Made by a program: the position numbers and the translations under genes | The notes under the pieces: generated by a model | What the model saw: only the letters and a program-made list of their open reading frames with translations | Database searches by the model: none | What the model was told of the DNA's origin: nothing | Assembly: GCA_963971225.1 (NCBI GenBank) | Contig: OZ020269.1 | Coordinates: 19,590,921-19,654,920, forward strand | From: Melieria omissa | Lineage: Eukaryota > Arthropoda > Insecta > Diptera > Ulidiidae | Length of the DNA stretch: 64,000 nucleotides | Reading direction: 5' to 3' | Shown here: one piece after another, positions 1 to 12,060 of the stretch | Layout of the letters: every line of letters starts with the position of its first letter | How positions within the stretch are numbered: position 1 is the stretch's first letter

Positions 1-651
1 ACAGGACCACCTTTTTTAAGGGTTTTAAGAAAAATTTTTTTTAATACAAAATGAATTTTTGTTTTTAATAAAACATTTAATAATGCTTACCAAAAAAAAG
101 TTGACATACAAATTATGAAACTTTCAGTTTTCTAAAGTTTTAACCGTGTTCTAACTTAAAATGTTTTGGTGTGTCTTTAAAGACACGGGAATCGCATTAT
201 ATTGAACTTTCTCCTTGGTTGCAACTTAAGTCACCTGCTCCAGCCCAAAAACAAAAAATTTAAACATTTTTGAAAGCAGATGTGGCTATGGAGCACAGTG
301 CTTCGACCCCATACAAAATTGCGACAAAAAAAGAAGGAGTACGTGAAATTCGCTGAAACTTTGGAGTCTAAGTAATTTTGGGCTGCTCACTTCAAAATTT
401 GTGTTTTTTCCAAAAAATATATAGGTATAGTTTAAAAAAGTCGAATATAAGTATATGGTTATATATTATTTTATAATCACCGAGCCCAAACCGCTGGAGT
501 TATAATGATGAAATTTGGTCAAAAGTTGTATTTTAGAGAGTCAACCCTTAAGAAGAAGCTATTTCAAAAACGTAGAACTTGAAAGGGCGGAAAGGGGGTG
601 GCCTTATATGGATGGACATTGTTTTTTGGTCGGACTGTTAAAAAATTGTGT
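1..651. other. AT-rich repetitive DNA, no gene
   Basis: No credible reading frame is present. The stretch around 481-560 begins with AGCCCAAACCGCT and ends near AAGAAGAAGCT. A diverged copy of the same passage occurs near 58383-58500, so at least this part belongs to a dispersed repeat family. I cannot assign the family. The rest is A/T runs. Confidence 0.4.
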
Positions 652-794
652 ACTATGATCAATAAGTACCGGGACTGCGTATTTTAAATTTTCCGCCGTT
701 CCCCGATGCAGGTAACAAATTTTTTTTTAGGTCGGTACGACCTTAACTGGCGGAAAATTTAAAATACACAGTCCCGGTACTTATTAATCATAGT
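652..794. mobile_element. Foldback hairpin element (MITE-like)
   Basis: Two 46-nt arms (652-697 and 749-794) are inverted copies of one another with only two differences, both transitions. The loop is about 51 nt. The arms read ACTATGATCAATAAGTACCG onward and end in TTCCGCC. This is the architecture of a foldback or short palindromic MITE. No coding capacity remains and I could not fix a target duplication. A transcript crossing it would form a long, nearly perfect hairpin. Confidence 0.7.
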
Positions 795-1666
795 GGCAAA
801 TTCAATAATAATGAAAAAAACGGATAATATGGCTCATAATGGGTTAAATAGGCGTGCCAAACCTATTTTTATAAAAAACATTCATAGTTCGTGGCATTGA
901 CTTGGTTACACATTTTGATCGCAATTTTAACTCAAGCGATTTCTGTAAAAAAATCAACATTAATAGTTTGGAAAAAATTGAATATTTTCCAAAGGCGCAA
1001 AAAGACGCAGAATTTTTTTTGCGGACTTAAGAGAAGAGAGTCCATCTAAAAAAATCATAAAAAGGATTTACGCCAGTTCACGCCATTCGATTTAAATTGC
1101 CTTTTTAAATTTGGTTTTTTTTAATTTTCGTTGGTTAAAAAACTTTCATTTTTGAAACTTCGAAAAAAATATTTATGCTAAACAAAAAAAACCAATCAGC
1201 GGTCTTGCTCCTATCAATGAAGTTTTAATATTAAAAGAAATTGGTGGTCTATCTACAACAACACATTTTCTTCAACTTTTTTTATACAAGAACCTAAATT
1301 TCATTTTTCCCCTTCATAAATTTTTGTAAAAATATATCGGACTTTGACAAGCTATATCTCCTAATCTCGACAATTTTTCGAGAAAGTATTTCGGGTCCAG
1401 CTTAATTGAACAATTACCTTTAATATGATACTACTTTTGTCAAAATCCGCGATAATTTTTTTTCTTATTTTTGTCCACTCTCGAAGCACTGTGCGGAGGG
1501 TCTAAATAGGCTGTGTTTTAAAAATTTTCTAAATCGGTCCACGGGATCCAGGGGCGGTAAAAGATGGCTTAAAAAAACTTTTGTTATTCTTCTTTAAATT
1601 TTTTTATCAAGTTAGAATTTTCTCACAAAATTTCTTTAAATTTTTTTTATCAAGTCAGAATTTTTT
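795..1666. other. AT-rich DNA, nothing recognised
   Basis: Long A and T runs and no open frame of coding character. The passage resembles decayed transposon sequence but shows no terminal repeats I can place. Confidence 0.3.
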
Positions 1667-1670
1667 TTAA

Positions 1671-2234
1671 CACTAGAACTACCGGGAGCGGTCATTTGAC
1701 GGTTTTTACTTTGTGATTAACCGTAGCTCGAAAACGGATATTTTGCACTAAGCTCAATATTCTAAAATTTTGCAATCACTGCGCCTATCTATTTTCTTTA
1801 TATCATCACCACGAGCGGTCAAATGACGGTTAACTACGAGCCATGGAAATAAAATCAAAACATTCACAAAAAAGTCAAAAATGGTACAAATTTTACAAGA
1901 ACTATGTCTTGCCTTCTGTTTTATATTAAATTTACAACCGACTTTTATATATTTATGAATTTTAATGTAAAAACAAAAATGCATTATTTTAAGTGTTGTG
2001 TGTGAAAGCATGAGCAGAGGGCGGCGGGACGAAATTTACTATGGTCATATCTTCACTTTTGAAATATTTGCCAAAACTATACTTTTTTACATTCAAAAAC
2101 ATAAATAAATGTTGTTTTAATGCTTACAATAAAAACTTTCTTCAGATTCAACAGATTTCGTTAAAAGCTCTGAATACCGTCATTTGACCGCTCACGGTAG
2201 TACTAGGTATTAAGAAAACCCGGTACTCCTAGTG
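1671..2234. mobile_element. piggyBac-like non-autonomous element (TTAA-flanked)
   Basis: The 564-bp element is flanked by TTAA on both sides (1667-1670 and 2235-2238), the target duplication of piggyBac transposons. Its ends are inverted repeats: CACTAGAACTACCGGG on the left against CACTAGGAGTACCGGG read inward from the right (14 of 16 match). A 15-bp motif, GCGGTCAAATGACGG or close variants, occurs near both ends (about 1689 and 2178, inverted) and once inside (about 1815). The motif is nearly palindromic and could be a transposase-binding site. There is no transposase; the only frame inside (1754-2011, minus) lacks coding character. Confidence 0.75.
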
Positions 2235-2238
2235 TTAA

Positions 2239-3567
2239 CAAATTTTTTTTATATCTTTCTCGTATAGTGCTTCACAATATATATTTTTTCACATTTTTTT
2301 CCATGTGCGTAAAATGTAAATGTTTTATTTTTTTTAGGTTATGTTTACCGTACAATCAGCAATTTTTTTCTATATTTTTCTCACTTAGTACTTTAAAATA
2401 TATATTATTGCCAATTTTTTTTCACCTGCGTGATATCTAAACAAATTTAATGAAATTTAACTAAACCTAACCCAAAAAACAAATTTAATAAAATTAAAAT
2501 TTTTGTTTTTTAGGTTATGTGTTCGATACAACGACCAACGTTTGTACATAAATTTCTTATTATATTCGAAATATATGAATACACAAGGTTTAATAATTGT
2601 GCCGTACACATGTATACAAAAAATTTGGTGATTGTTCCCAAGTTCTAACTTGATATCCAAGCAAATTTTTTTGCAAAATAAAAACAACTTTTTGAGGTTA
2701 TATTCAGTTTACCGAGCTACCGATTTTTCTTTTAATGCGATAACTTTATTATGTCTCAATCTCATCTAAATCGGATGACTACTAAGAAAGATATTAAACT
2801 TTGTTTTTATTCACTATATTTTTCTGGCAGTTCAGACACTATTATGGACTAAAACTGGGGATATGGTTACCTTATTATTATTACCAAAAATATTAGTATT
2901 AAAAAAATATATCAAAATTGGCCGGGGGGCACTTCCTTACCCGTCTATGGCCTTTGAGTTAATTCAGAATCGATTATTGTATATTAGTATTTCTACTCAA
3001 GTAATTAAATGTTATTGAAAAGCATTCATACAAATGTATTTAAAATTTTGAAAAACATAATAAGTAAAAAATTTCGAAAAGCCTAGCTGACCTAACAAAT
3101 GGCTGAGTTTTGAAATTTCTTTCATTTGATTACACTGCGTGAAGTAATTCCATGTGGTTTTCACAACACAAGCATTAAATATTTATGGAATCATAAAAAT
3201 GTGTTGTAAACAATCATTCAATCATTTCCATAATCACCAATAAAATCTGTGAATTTCATTGATAAATGGAACAGAAAACCATCTGACCTCCCACTCTATG
3301 AAATTGTTGAAAATTGCTCCACTCCCATGACTCCCACTTAAAGTCGAAACCGCCAAATATTATTTCACTCATTGTTGGGTTGACGAAATCTCACTCTTTC
3401 ACTCCAGTCGCAGTGAAGTTGAACCATTCAAATTAAACATTGACTGAGCTGGCTTACTTTTTATCTTTACGGTGCGGTTTATTGTTTTTGTAATTATGAA
3501 AACAAAAATGACACATGCAATGCTCATTACAGATGAATAGACAAATTAGGAGGAAGCGCAAATGACA
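2239..3567. other. AT-rich DNA with weak tandem duplications
   Basis: Between about 2245 and 2540 there are two to three diverged copies of a passage containing TTTTTAGGTTATGT, spaced roughly 120-175 bp apart. The remainder is AT-rich and shows no gene. Confidence 0.3.
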
Positions 3568-3596
3568 CACTCACACACACACACACACACACACAA
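3568..3596. repeat. (CA)n microsatellite
   Basis: About 29 bp of nearly pure CA dinucleotide, next to the GC-richer block upstream of the first coding exon. Confidence 0.9.
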
Positions 3597-3659
3597 AACG
3601 GCAGAAAGTCAAACAAATATAAACAGACAGAAAAAATTAAATTCATAAATTAAAACTAA

Positions 3660-4876
3660 TTGGTTGGGCAGGCGGGGGTGCGGCAGCAGCAGCAACAGCA
3701 CAAAAAATGTTACAGCAATTGTTGCGCATAGAAGAACAGTGCAGCGGGCCAACGCGAAGACAGCAGCAATAGAACGCACCTATTTACAAGCAACTTGTGG
3801 CAGTCAGCCGACTCGCTGCAGAAGGCAGCAGGCGGCCAGCAGTGCGTTCGTTCGCAGCTGTGGGCGCCACACGCCTCATTTCGTGCGCGCAAGTGAAAAC
3901 TGAAAACTTCACAACGAAGCGGCACTTTGTTGCTATTGTTTTTGAAATTGTTGTTGTTGTTGCATATATTTGTCAGCTATTATATCCGTCTGCTGAGTCT
4001 CGAGGCAACGCATTCGTGTGCGACTGACTGCTGCCATAGGCCACAGCGCGCAATTAAAACATTCCCAACTATTTCATTTTATTTTATCTTTTTGCAAGTT
4101 TCTGCTCAACTTTCAATTCCGCACTATCGCCGCAAACGTGACATTTTATCGTTTCGTTTCGGCGCTTATCACTGCAAAGTTGTGTCAGTGTTTTTGTTAT
4201 TTTTGGAATTTTGTATGTTTGGCTCTTTTGTTTTTTACATTAATTTACGATTCTGTCATAAACGCACAATCAAGTTTATTAACATTTTTCTTTACAAATC
4301 TCCAACGTTTACGCTCTCCTTCTCTGTCTCTCTTGCAGTTGTTTGCCTGCAACCTGAACGGCGGTGTGCAGTAGCTCGGTGCTGATAAGCGGCTCTTAAC
4401 TCAGCTGGCTGGCAGCTAGAAAAAACTGGCGCAGCCGTCAGCAGCCGCCAGCAGAAGCAGCAAGACGCTCGAGCGGAAAATATTTACGCCTAACGCAATA
4501 AATGGAAATAAAAAGTAAACTAAAAGAAACCAAAAGTAAACAGAAACACCGCCATGAAGTGAATATTTCGTAATTAACAAAAACAATAATAACAATCACA
4601 GTAACAACACAAGTGAAAAAAATGCCTTTAAGCCACAACAGGCGGCGGTAAACGCGCAACGCGCCATAAACGTAACGAAGCGCCAACGAGCTGATACACA
4701 AAAATATCTCGCAGCATACTTAGGCGAACACATTTAATTAAAATCTGACATCAATTTGCCTATAAAAAAAACAAAGCACATAATTAAGTTTAGTGTACTT
4801 TGAGTTGAAATAAGTGAAGAGTGCAACAAAATCATTGGCAAATTTCAAATAAAGTTTGAAGCGAAACGAAAGTGAA
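3660..4876 (+). promoter_or_regulatory. Probable promoter and 5' leader of the first coding exon
   Basis: Base composition shifts here from AT-rich to GC-richer, CAG/CAA-rich sequence typical of fly leaders, and this continues up to the ATG at 4877. Open frames on both strands overlap each other (for example 3927-4385) and none resembles a protein. No TATA box or convincing initiator stands out, so I place no transcription start. The call rests on composition and position only. Confidence 0.4.
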
Positions 4877-5265
4877 ATGATGTCCGCATTGCCGGAAATA
4901 GCTACTGCAGTCGCCGGTCTCCTAACGCCCTGCACACCGCTCAAGTCGCCCGGCATAACGCTTACTCCCTCCCCGCCCCATTCGCCACATTCACCGCACA
5001 CCACGCCCACCACGCCTGCCGTCAGCATAAGCCGCAGCAGCTCGCAGCACAACGCCGACACGGACAGCGGTAAGAACAGCTGCAGTCCGGCGCTACTCGA
5101 CTGCAGCTTCGACAGCGGTATTAGCGGCCTGATTGGCAGCGGCCTCGCCGCCGAAATGGACACCGAAATGCAGCGGCGACGCGCTCGCTTGCAACAATGG
5201 CGTTGCATACTGTTGGCGCTGGAGCATCGCAAAGACGTCTACCACGAGTTGCGCCAACGCCTGAG
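4877..5265 (+). CDS. First coding exon, putative Rab-effector-like protein
   Basis: The frame opens at the tandem ATGs 4877/4880 in a fair fly context (GTGAAATG) and runs 129 full codons plus two bases to a strong donor, CTGAG|GTGAGTG, at 5265/5266. In-frame sequence upstream of 4877 has no further ATG. The product starts with a hydrophobic-to-proline-rich disordered segment (PSPPHSPHSPHTTPTTPA, about residues 34-51), then a Ser/Asp-rich stretch. It ends in a basic predicted helix of about 33 residues containing RRRARLQQWRCILLALEHRK. That helix is where the Rab-binding helix sits in rabphilin/MyRIP proteins, but the resemblance is weak. The two leftover bases match the phase of the exon at 48325, whose zinc finger gives the family hint. 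I do not recognise the gene itself. Exon status is well supported by start, codon content and donor; function is inference. Confidence 0.75.
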
Positions 5266-5645
5266 GTGAGTGTCGCATCATACTTAGACTGTGTGTGGTT
5301 AACCCTAGCAGTGCCTTCAGTAGATTTGTTCGTAATTTTATTAAATTCGTAATTTTTATAAACAATACTCAGCTGATTTTGTGATACTATGTAACAATTT
5401 TTGTTCCGTTTTCGGAACAAGAATATGAAAGGTTCTTTAGTTCCTCCATCTCACCTCAATATAATTGAACTTTGATCTCAGAATCTGAAGAATCAATTTC
5501 GCAATCATAATGTTTCCCTAGTGATAGTTAAAGTGTTGAAGTGTCATATTATGAGATTTCCATAGCCAGGTGGCAGACCCCAGACCCCACGTCCAAAGAC
5601 CCCAGCTCCTCTCCTTAATGAGAAAGACAGCATCGTTAACTGAAC
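5266..5645. other. Start of a long intron
   Basis: Begins with the GTGAGT donor. In-frame stops follow at once. No other gene or repeat of note. Confidence 0.5.
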
Positions 5646-6440
5646 TCAACTCTAGTCGACTCGACTCGACTCGACTCTAGTCGACTCTAATCGACTCTAA
5701 TCGATTCTAATCGACTCTAATTGACTCTAGTCGACTCTATTTGACTCTAGCCGATTCTACTCGACTCTAATTGACTCTAGTCGACTCTAGTTGAGTCTAG
5801 TCGACTCTAGTCGATTCTACTCGTTTCGACTCTAGTAGACTCTAATCGACTCTAATCGACTCTAATCGACTTTAGTCGACTCTAGTTGACTCTAGTCGAC
5901 TCTAGTTGACTCTAGTCGATTCTACTCGTTTCGACTCTAGTCGACTCTAATCGACTCTAGTCGACTCTAATTGACTTTAGTCGACTCTAGTTGACTCTAG
6001 TCGACTCTAGTTGAGTCTAGTCGACTCTAGTTGACTCTAATTGACTCTAGTCGATTCTACTCGTTTCGACTCTAGTCGACTCTAATCGACTCTAGTCGAC
6101 TCTAATTGACTTTAGTCGACTCTAGTTGACTCTAGTCGACTCTAGTTGAGTCTAGTCGACTCTAGTTAACTCTAGTCGATTCTACTCATTTCGACTCTAG
6201 TCGACTCTAATCTACTCTAGTGGACTCTAGGCGACTCTAGGGGACTCTAGTCGACTCTACTCTAGTTGACTCTAGTTGACTCTACTCGACTCAACTTTAG
6301 TCTACTCTAATCAACTCTAGTCGACTCTAGTAGCCTTTAATCGACTCTAGTCGACTCTAATCGACTCTAATCGACTCTAGTCGACTCTAGTTGACTCTAC
6401 TTGACTCTAGTCGATTCTTTTCGACTCTAGTCAACTCTAC
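5646..6440. repeat. 10-bp minisatellite, unit TCGACTCTAG
   Basis: About 80 tandem copies of a decamer that is itself two related pentamers (TCGAC, TCTAG). Common variants are TTGACTCTAG and TCGACTCTAA. A distinct variant block, TCGATTCTACTCGTTTCGAC, recurs at 5811, 5916, 6051 and 6176 (last copy CATTT instead of CGTTT). The array therefore has higher-order units of 105, 135 and 125 bp. GTCGAC (SalI) sites are frequent. Confidence 0.9.
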
Positions 6441-7170
6441 TAATATTGAACTATTGTCAATACCATTGCCACAAGTCGTGAATACCACAATTGTAAATAA
6501 AACTACTATCAAAGTCAAAAAAAGCACTGTCGCTGTGTTTACTTCACAAATCAATTCAAACAAATCTCTACACTAACGATTGTGGCTTAAATTAATAATT
6601 AATTAATTAGTTGATTTAATTTAACAAACCCCCCAAAAATATACAACAAAATAACGTCACTCACATACCAAACAATGCAATAAGTGATTATTTTCTTTAG
6701 GTTGACTCAAATCTTTATTTGACAACGATTTCTAACCACACAGATTAAAATCTCTCGAAAACCATAATGCAATACTGCGGAGACATAATTGAATTGCAAA
6801 ATTGAATTTATTTGCAATGCCAATTGCAACAATTGCAACTATGGCAACAGGCTGCAACCAAACCAACAACAACTCTTCCAACTGTAAACACAAAATTCAG
6901 ATGAATAAAAAAAGTAATCTGCAACAGCTGTTTGACAACGCAACAGCAACAAAACACTATTAAAATTTATAATAAAAACAACAGCAATTTTCAAGTGAAT
7001 AAATAAACAAACAGTGCGGGAAACAAAGAGGAAACCTAACCTACAAAACAAGCAAAAAAAAACAATGGCCATTCACATTGCCGCATTTATAACCCCACTT
7101 ACACATAGCTCAAAAAAAAAGCAAAAACAACAACCACACGTAAGCGGCCAACACTTTGAACGCAGGCTTG
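6441..7170. other. AT-rich intronic sequence
   Basis: CAACAACAA-type runs and A-rich stretches; no frame or repeat worth naming. Confidence 0.3.
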
Positions 7171-7640
7171 GCTCAACTTCCCAGCCATTTGACTTGTTTG
7201 CCGGAATTCCCAACTAATTTGGCCGCCGCTATTGCATTGGCTGTCAATACGCGCCAACCGTTGCAGCAGCAGCAGTCGCTTGTCAATGCTGGCCGCGACT
7301 CTGCTGCTGTCATTGTTGATTTATTCCGGCCGCCTGCCAGCCAGCCAGCTTGGGCACCTTCTACCGCCAAAGTCGTAGCGTTGCCGTTGCCGTTCGTTAT
7401 GGTTCTGGGCACACTGTGCGTCCGACTTTGCCGAAATTGGGTTTCGAATTCGCCAGCCAGCGCGTCGTTGTTGCGCGCCTTTTCATCGCATGCCAAATTA
7501 TGCTCGGATTTCATGGCAGTCGCTGTCAACAGCGTGCAACATCACTCACAGTGCCTCGAATTGGTGGAATTCATTTGCTTTATTGTTGTTGTTGTCGATG
7601 GAGATTTTTCATCTTGTGCGCCGGCAACGCTTTTGTGATG
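7171..7640. other. GC-richer block, unassigned
   Basis: A 470-bp island of clearly higher GC than its flanks, containing GCAGCAGCAG and TTGTTGTTGTTG runs. Frames are open on both strands (7156-7638 plus, 7173-7529 minus) but none starts with ATG in good context or looks like a known protein. It could be an enhancer, an untranslated exon or a remnant of coding sequence. I cannot choose between these. Confidence 0.3.
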
Positions 7641-8659
7641 TCGTGTGATTTCTTCGTGCTGCTAATTTATGCAGTTTGCGGTTTGATGGCAACTATATTT
7701 TTTTATGTCATGTCATTGTTGATTTTCTTGGTTGCTGCAATGATTATCATCATCATTCGAAGGTTTACACCATAATCGCCGCAATTGCGCTGCAGATGAG
7801 CTGAAATTTATGCATGTGGAACTTGCTGCACGAAAGCGATACGTGCGTAGCAACACAGATGACGATTTTTTTAAACACAACTTGGTGCAATTTTTCTAGA
7901 ATTTGTGTCTGAAGAATACAGAATGAGATGTAGCAAATGATGTCATATTAGTGAAAGACACTGGATGCAAAATTTAGGGAATCACAATGAGCTCAACAGA
8001 GTCTCCTAGTCAAAGTGCACGTTGCACACATCCCTTCTGTAACCTAACCTAACTTATCGCATAAATCAATAACACTTCAGAGCAACATTTTAATAATGTT
8101 GTGTATATATTTACAGTAAAATTTGCATAAATCTCCCTTTTATATATAGTCAATATCAGTCAATATCAGTAGCCATATTTAATAGCCCACAGTCCGTGCA
8201 GTGAACTTTCGCATTCGCTGGTTTGCATAGCCATTGATTTGTTCATTAAATTTGTCATTTACGCTTATCGGCATTAATTAATTTCATTTCGCTTTTTTCT
8301 GTATTCTTTGCCGAGTTTATTATTAATACTTATTTATTCCATTTTTTCGGGCTATTTTCATCAGCGTTACTCGCGCAAAGCTAACAGATTTGCTTCCTGT
8401 GTTTTGTGTTGCTTTCGTTTACTCATAAAATTTTTCAATTTTCTTTTTCTTATTGGTTTTGAACTGTTTTGCCATTTTCACTTCCTTATTCTCGTTCTTT
8501 TACATTCAAATGCGCTTTGTTTTGTGTGCGCACTGATTTTATTGGCCTTTTCCATTTAGCAGTTCGTTCGTTTGGCGCGCTTCTTTGGTCAAATCACATT
8601 TCTTAAGACCTTTTCCAATGTCGGCACTTTGAAACAACATGACCAGGTAGTGTAAAGAA
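7641..8659. other. AT-rich sequence, no gene
   Basis: No gene seen. CTAACCTAACCTAACTTA near 8041 is the motif often seen at ends of dipteran LINE remnants. A short direct repeat GTCAATATCA lies at 8150-8170. Confidence 0.3.
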
Positions 8660-9140
8660 TTTGCTTATCGCTTGGACAGTGGCGGTGTACACTAAAGTAT
8701 TTGGTGTGTTTGGAAGTTGTCTGGTTCTAACGGGTTTTTGGGTTTGCTTTCTAATGACTTATGTCAAAGCTGTATGGACGAGGAAGAGAAAGACAATGCA
8801 CTTCAATTTGTATAAAATTTGTTCCCTATTATCTAAATGTATGAATCTTGGAAACTATTAAGGGGATCTAGCCTGTTCACAGTCTACAAGGTTTCATTTT
8901 GCTTTCTGATGAATTTTGTTGAAGCTGCATGGATGAAGAAGAGGGAGAAAACGCATTTCAATTTCTATGCAGTTGCCCTACTTTATCTAGAAGAAGAAAG
9001 ACTGGGCAACTTTTTCTTCGACAGTCTAGGAGATGTAGCCGACAGGACTATTCAGTCTACTAGGTTTTGTAAGGAACTCAAACGGGTTAAATGAATGAGC
9101 GGACTTAAGTTCGATTGAATGTAATACCACCATAGGCCTA
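8660..9140 (+). mobile_element. LINE 3' remnant with tandem zinc-knuckle module
   Basis: Two tandem copies with a 155-bp period (landmark AGCTGTATGG at 8768, AGCTGCATGG at 8923). Each encodes the C-terminal zinc knuckle of an RNase H-bearing non-LTR element: CQSCMDEEEKDNALQF in the first and SCMDEEEGENAFQFLCSC in the second. The second copy continues with SRRRK, then after a frameshift FFFDSLGDVADRTIQ and FCKELKRVK to a stop, the usual end of such proteins. Stops interrupt both. Related copies lie on the minus strand at 56.5-57.3 kb. Confidence 0.65.
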
Positions 9141-9162
9141 AATGGGCTTCATTTTCCCACTC

Positions 9163-9604
9163 CTTTTTATTTTTATTTATTTTATTTTTATATTTATTTA
9201 TTTTGTTTTATATTTTATTTTTATTTTATTTTATTTTATTTTATTTTACTTTGTTTTATTTTATTTTACTTTATTTTACTTCATTTTATTTTATTTTATT
9301 TTATTTTATTTTATTTTATTTTATTTTATTTTATTTTATTTTATTTTATTTTATTTTATTTTATTTTATTTTATTTTATTTTATTTTATTTTATTTTATT
9401 TTATTTTATTTTATTTTATTTTATTTTACTTTATTTTATTTTATTTTATTTAATTTTATTTTATTTTATTTTATTTTATTTTATTTTATTTTATTTTATT
9501 TTATTTTATTTTATTTTATTTTATTTTATTTTACTTTATTTTATTTTATTTTATTTAATAATAAATAAATACAAAAAATAATAAATAAATAAAATAAATA
9601 AATG
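9163..9604. repeat. (TTTTA)n pentanucleotide array
   Basis: About 400 bp of nearly pure TTTTA with scattered TTTAC and TTTGT variants, ending in TAAATAAATA. Because the unit length is five, the frames read as an endless FYFIL pentapeptide; this is not a protein. Confidence 0.97.
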
Positions 9605-11012
9605 ACCCTAAAACCAGTTCAGATATTCGGCTCATCTAACACTAAATTCATCTATAACCAAAACCAAAAACTCATCCCAAAACTATGCCATGATTTTTTA
9701 ACTTTAACAACAATCTGTTTGACTCAAAAAGACAAGACTTAAGTTCAACTATCCTTGAATCAGATTGAACTTATTATAACTTACATAATTTACATAACAT
9801 ATATGTATATTTACATTAAAATATTGTTTTAATTTTTATGTTTGAAAGCATTTAAAACACAATTTTTTCCTTAAGATCGTTTAATTACTCTGTGTGTGAA
9901 ATTTACCTTCAAAAATTGAAACAAGCGGGGGACCTACTGAGCGACATTTCTATAGGTATACTGAGTTGAGATCCACCAGCCGTTTGGCTGGATTGGCTCT
10001 AGTTTAAGAGAAATCCGACTTTGAATTTTGCTCATTTCAGTCAAGTTCGTCGCTTAAGTCTTTGAACGTGTAAATGCTAATTGGTCCTAAATCGTTCTGA
10101 ATATCGCTTTGCTGTTTTCGGCAAGTTTGTAGATATATTAACGACCAACAAATTTGCTTATAAGACACCAATACAAAAAAAAAACATTCAAACTGTGTTT
10201 TTGACAAAAATGTCCCAAAAACCCCACTTTCGTCGAGGCATAAAAACAGTATAGCGAACCCTCGTGAAAAAAAATAAATTAGTATGCTTTTATATAGAGA
10301 GTTGGCTCCTACATCTAACAAACTTAAAATTTTGCCTGGGAAACGCCCATAAAAGGCGTGGCTCGGCGTCAAAGTTCAATGTTTTTATAAAAAAAACTCA
10401 ATTAATGTCCAACTGATTTACACGATATGGGTATCAAACGAAAGGTATTTTTCCTACCTTTCTTTTGACGTGCAACATTGGATACGTGAGATGTACTAAT
10501 GAAAAGTTTTAAGCGAAAAAAACATTTTTTTATAAAAATTTTTTTAACGCATTTTTTTCTCGAAAAAATTCACTTTTAAGGTACGAAAAGGTTGGCTTTG
10601 CACAGTGTTATCTTTATAAATAAATAAATTAGCCTAAAACGATTTTAAATATTCAGCTCATCTAAAACTGATTTCATCTACAATCTATCAAAAATCAAAA
10701 AGTCATCCTAAAACTATGCCTTGAATTTCGCATTTTAACAACAATCATGTTAACTTAAAAAGGAATAAAACCTAAATTCAACTACTTGGTTTCTTATAAA
10801 ACGTTTACTCGGTTCTGGAAGTTCAACTATTTTTCCATAAAGATCTGGTAAAAAATCTAAAACTCATCCTAAAACTATGCCTTGTATTTCGGACTTTAAC
10901 AACAATCATGTTAACTTTAAAAGGAATAAAACCTGAATTCAACTACTTGGTTTCTTATAAAATGTTAACTCGTTTCTCGATGTCCACCTATTTTTCCATA
11001 AAGATCTGGTCA
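9605..11012. repeat. Unclassified repeats with a 161-bp tandem unit
   Basis: A unit containing CATCCTAAAACTATGCC occurs near 10703 and again 161 bp on near 10864. A more diverged copy lies near 9674. Both the first copy and the 10.7-kb pair are preceded by TAAATAAAT and a CCTAAAAC passage, so a segment of roughly 1 kb (about 9790-10620) may have inserted between related copies. That insert holds no recognisable protein; its 111-codon minus frame at 10037-10372 has no family resemblance. Confidence 0.5.
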
Positions 11013-11460
11013 CTCTACACATTATTGCTGCTTATGCATGGAGAAATACAACACCTGTACCTGTCAGTTATTTACTTATTATTATCGTCTTTGTTGTACG
11101 TATTTTTGCATTTCACATTTCTCAGCCGCTTTGCCCATTCAAAGGGTTGAAATGTCACATGCCGCCAAGCTAACAGTTCCGCTTTTGTAACCCAAACGAA
11201 ACGCACACTTTCCAAGCAAAATATTAAAAATTGTTTAATTAAGAAAACAGAAAAGCAAAAAAAATATTAAATATAAAGTAAAAAAAATATTTTAAAAATA
11301 TATAAAATATTCAGCAAATATAAAGCAAACCGTAAAAAAACAATTGAACAACTCGAGTGTAACGATTGAAGCAATTTAAAAAAGTTTTGCGAAAAATGCC
11401 AACTTGCTTTCGTACAAAAAGTTGGATAAATAAATAAAACAGAGAAATAACTCAACGCCA
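11013..11460. other. AT-rich sequence, no gene
   Basis: A/T-rich with no structural repeat or frame of coding character. Confidence 0.3.
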
Positions 11461-12060
11461 GGCGCTAATTTATCAGAGAACGCGCCGATCTCTCGAACAT
11501 CAATCAACAATTGTGTTCGTCTCGAAAGCTGCGTCTCACCTGTGAATGCCAAAGCTTTGGCGCGTTACTGCACCTTTACCCTAAGCGGCGGACTAGAACT
11601 TTACAAGTTTTCACGCTTATCTACGCGACTTCAGTTCGTTCGACTTTTGTTTATCAATCTGCTCTGCTGCTCGCTTATCAGCAGTGCGCGCAAATTAATA
11701 CCCAACTTTTGCGTCTGGACTCATTAAACAGAAAAAAAAACACATTTAATTGAAAATTAACGCAATTTGACGAAGCACGAAAAGCTTGTCAGCGGCGCCA
11801 CTGGCATCGCATCACATGTGGCAGCGCACAGTTGCAAAGCACGCCGAACACTGTCAACAACTCCAGCCGACGAACTCGAACTCTCCAGCGGTTCACGCGT
11901 GTGTTCCAGGAGTGAATTCCTTGCGCTGCGCTCTTTTGGGTGATTCGCTTCCGTGTCGGTAATCCCGCGGCGCATTTGAAACGCTGTCCGTCTTTCGTCA
12001 TTTGCACGCGTAATCACGTGAGCGCAATCACGTCGCCTTCACTGTCGGCTGCATGCAATG
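11461..12060. promoter_or_regulatory. GC-richer block, candidate promoter or leader
   Basis: GC rises sharply. A fly-type initiator match, TCAGTTCG, sits at 11631 with its presumed +1 at 11633; no downstream promoter element is in register. Open frames on both strands (11511-11753 plus, 11757-12017 minus) look like leader or regulatory DNA. This could be an alternative promoter of the surrounding gene. Evidence is compositional. Confidence 0.2.

Noticed and set aside
7156..7638. 160-codon plus frame
   Set aside because: Starts at TTG, overlaps equally long frames on the other strand, no recognisable domain. Probably a GC-rich non-coding block.
9142..9568. Two open frames over 100 codons (FYFIL repeats)
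   Set aside because: Translation of the TTTTA array; a five-base unit without in-frame stops on this strand gives endless open frames.
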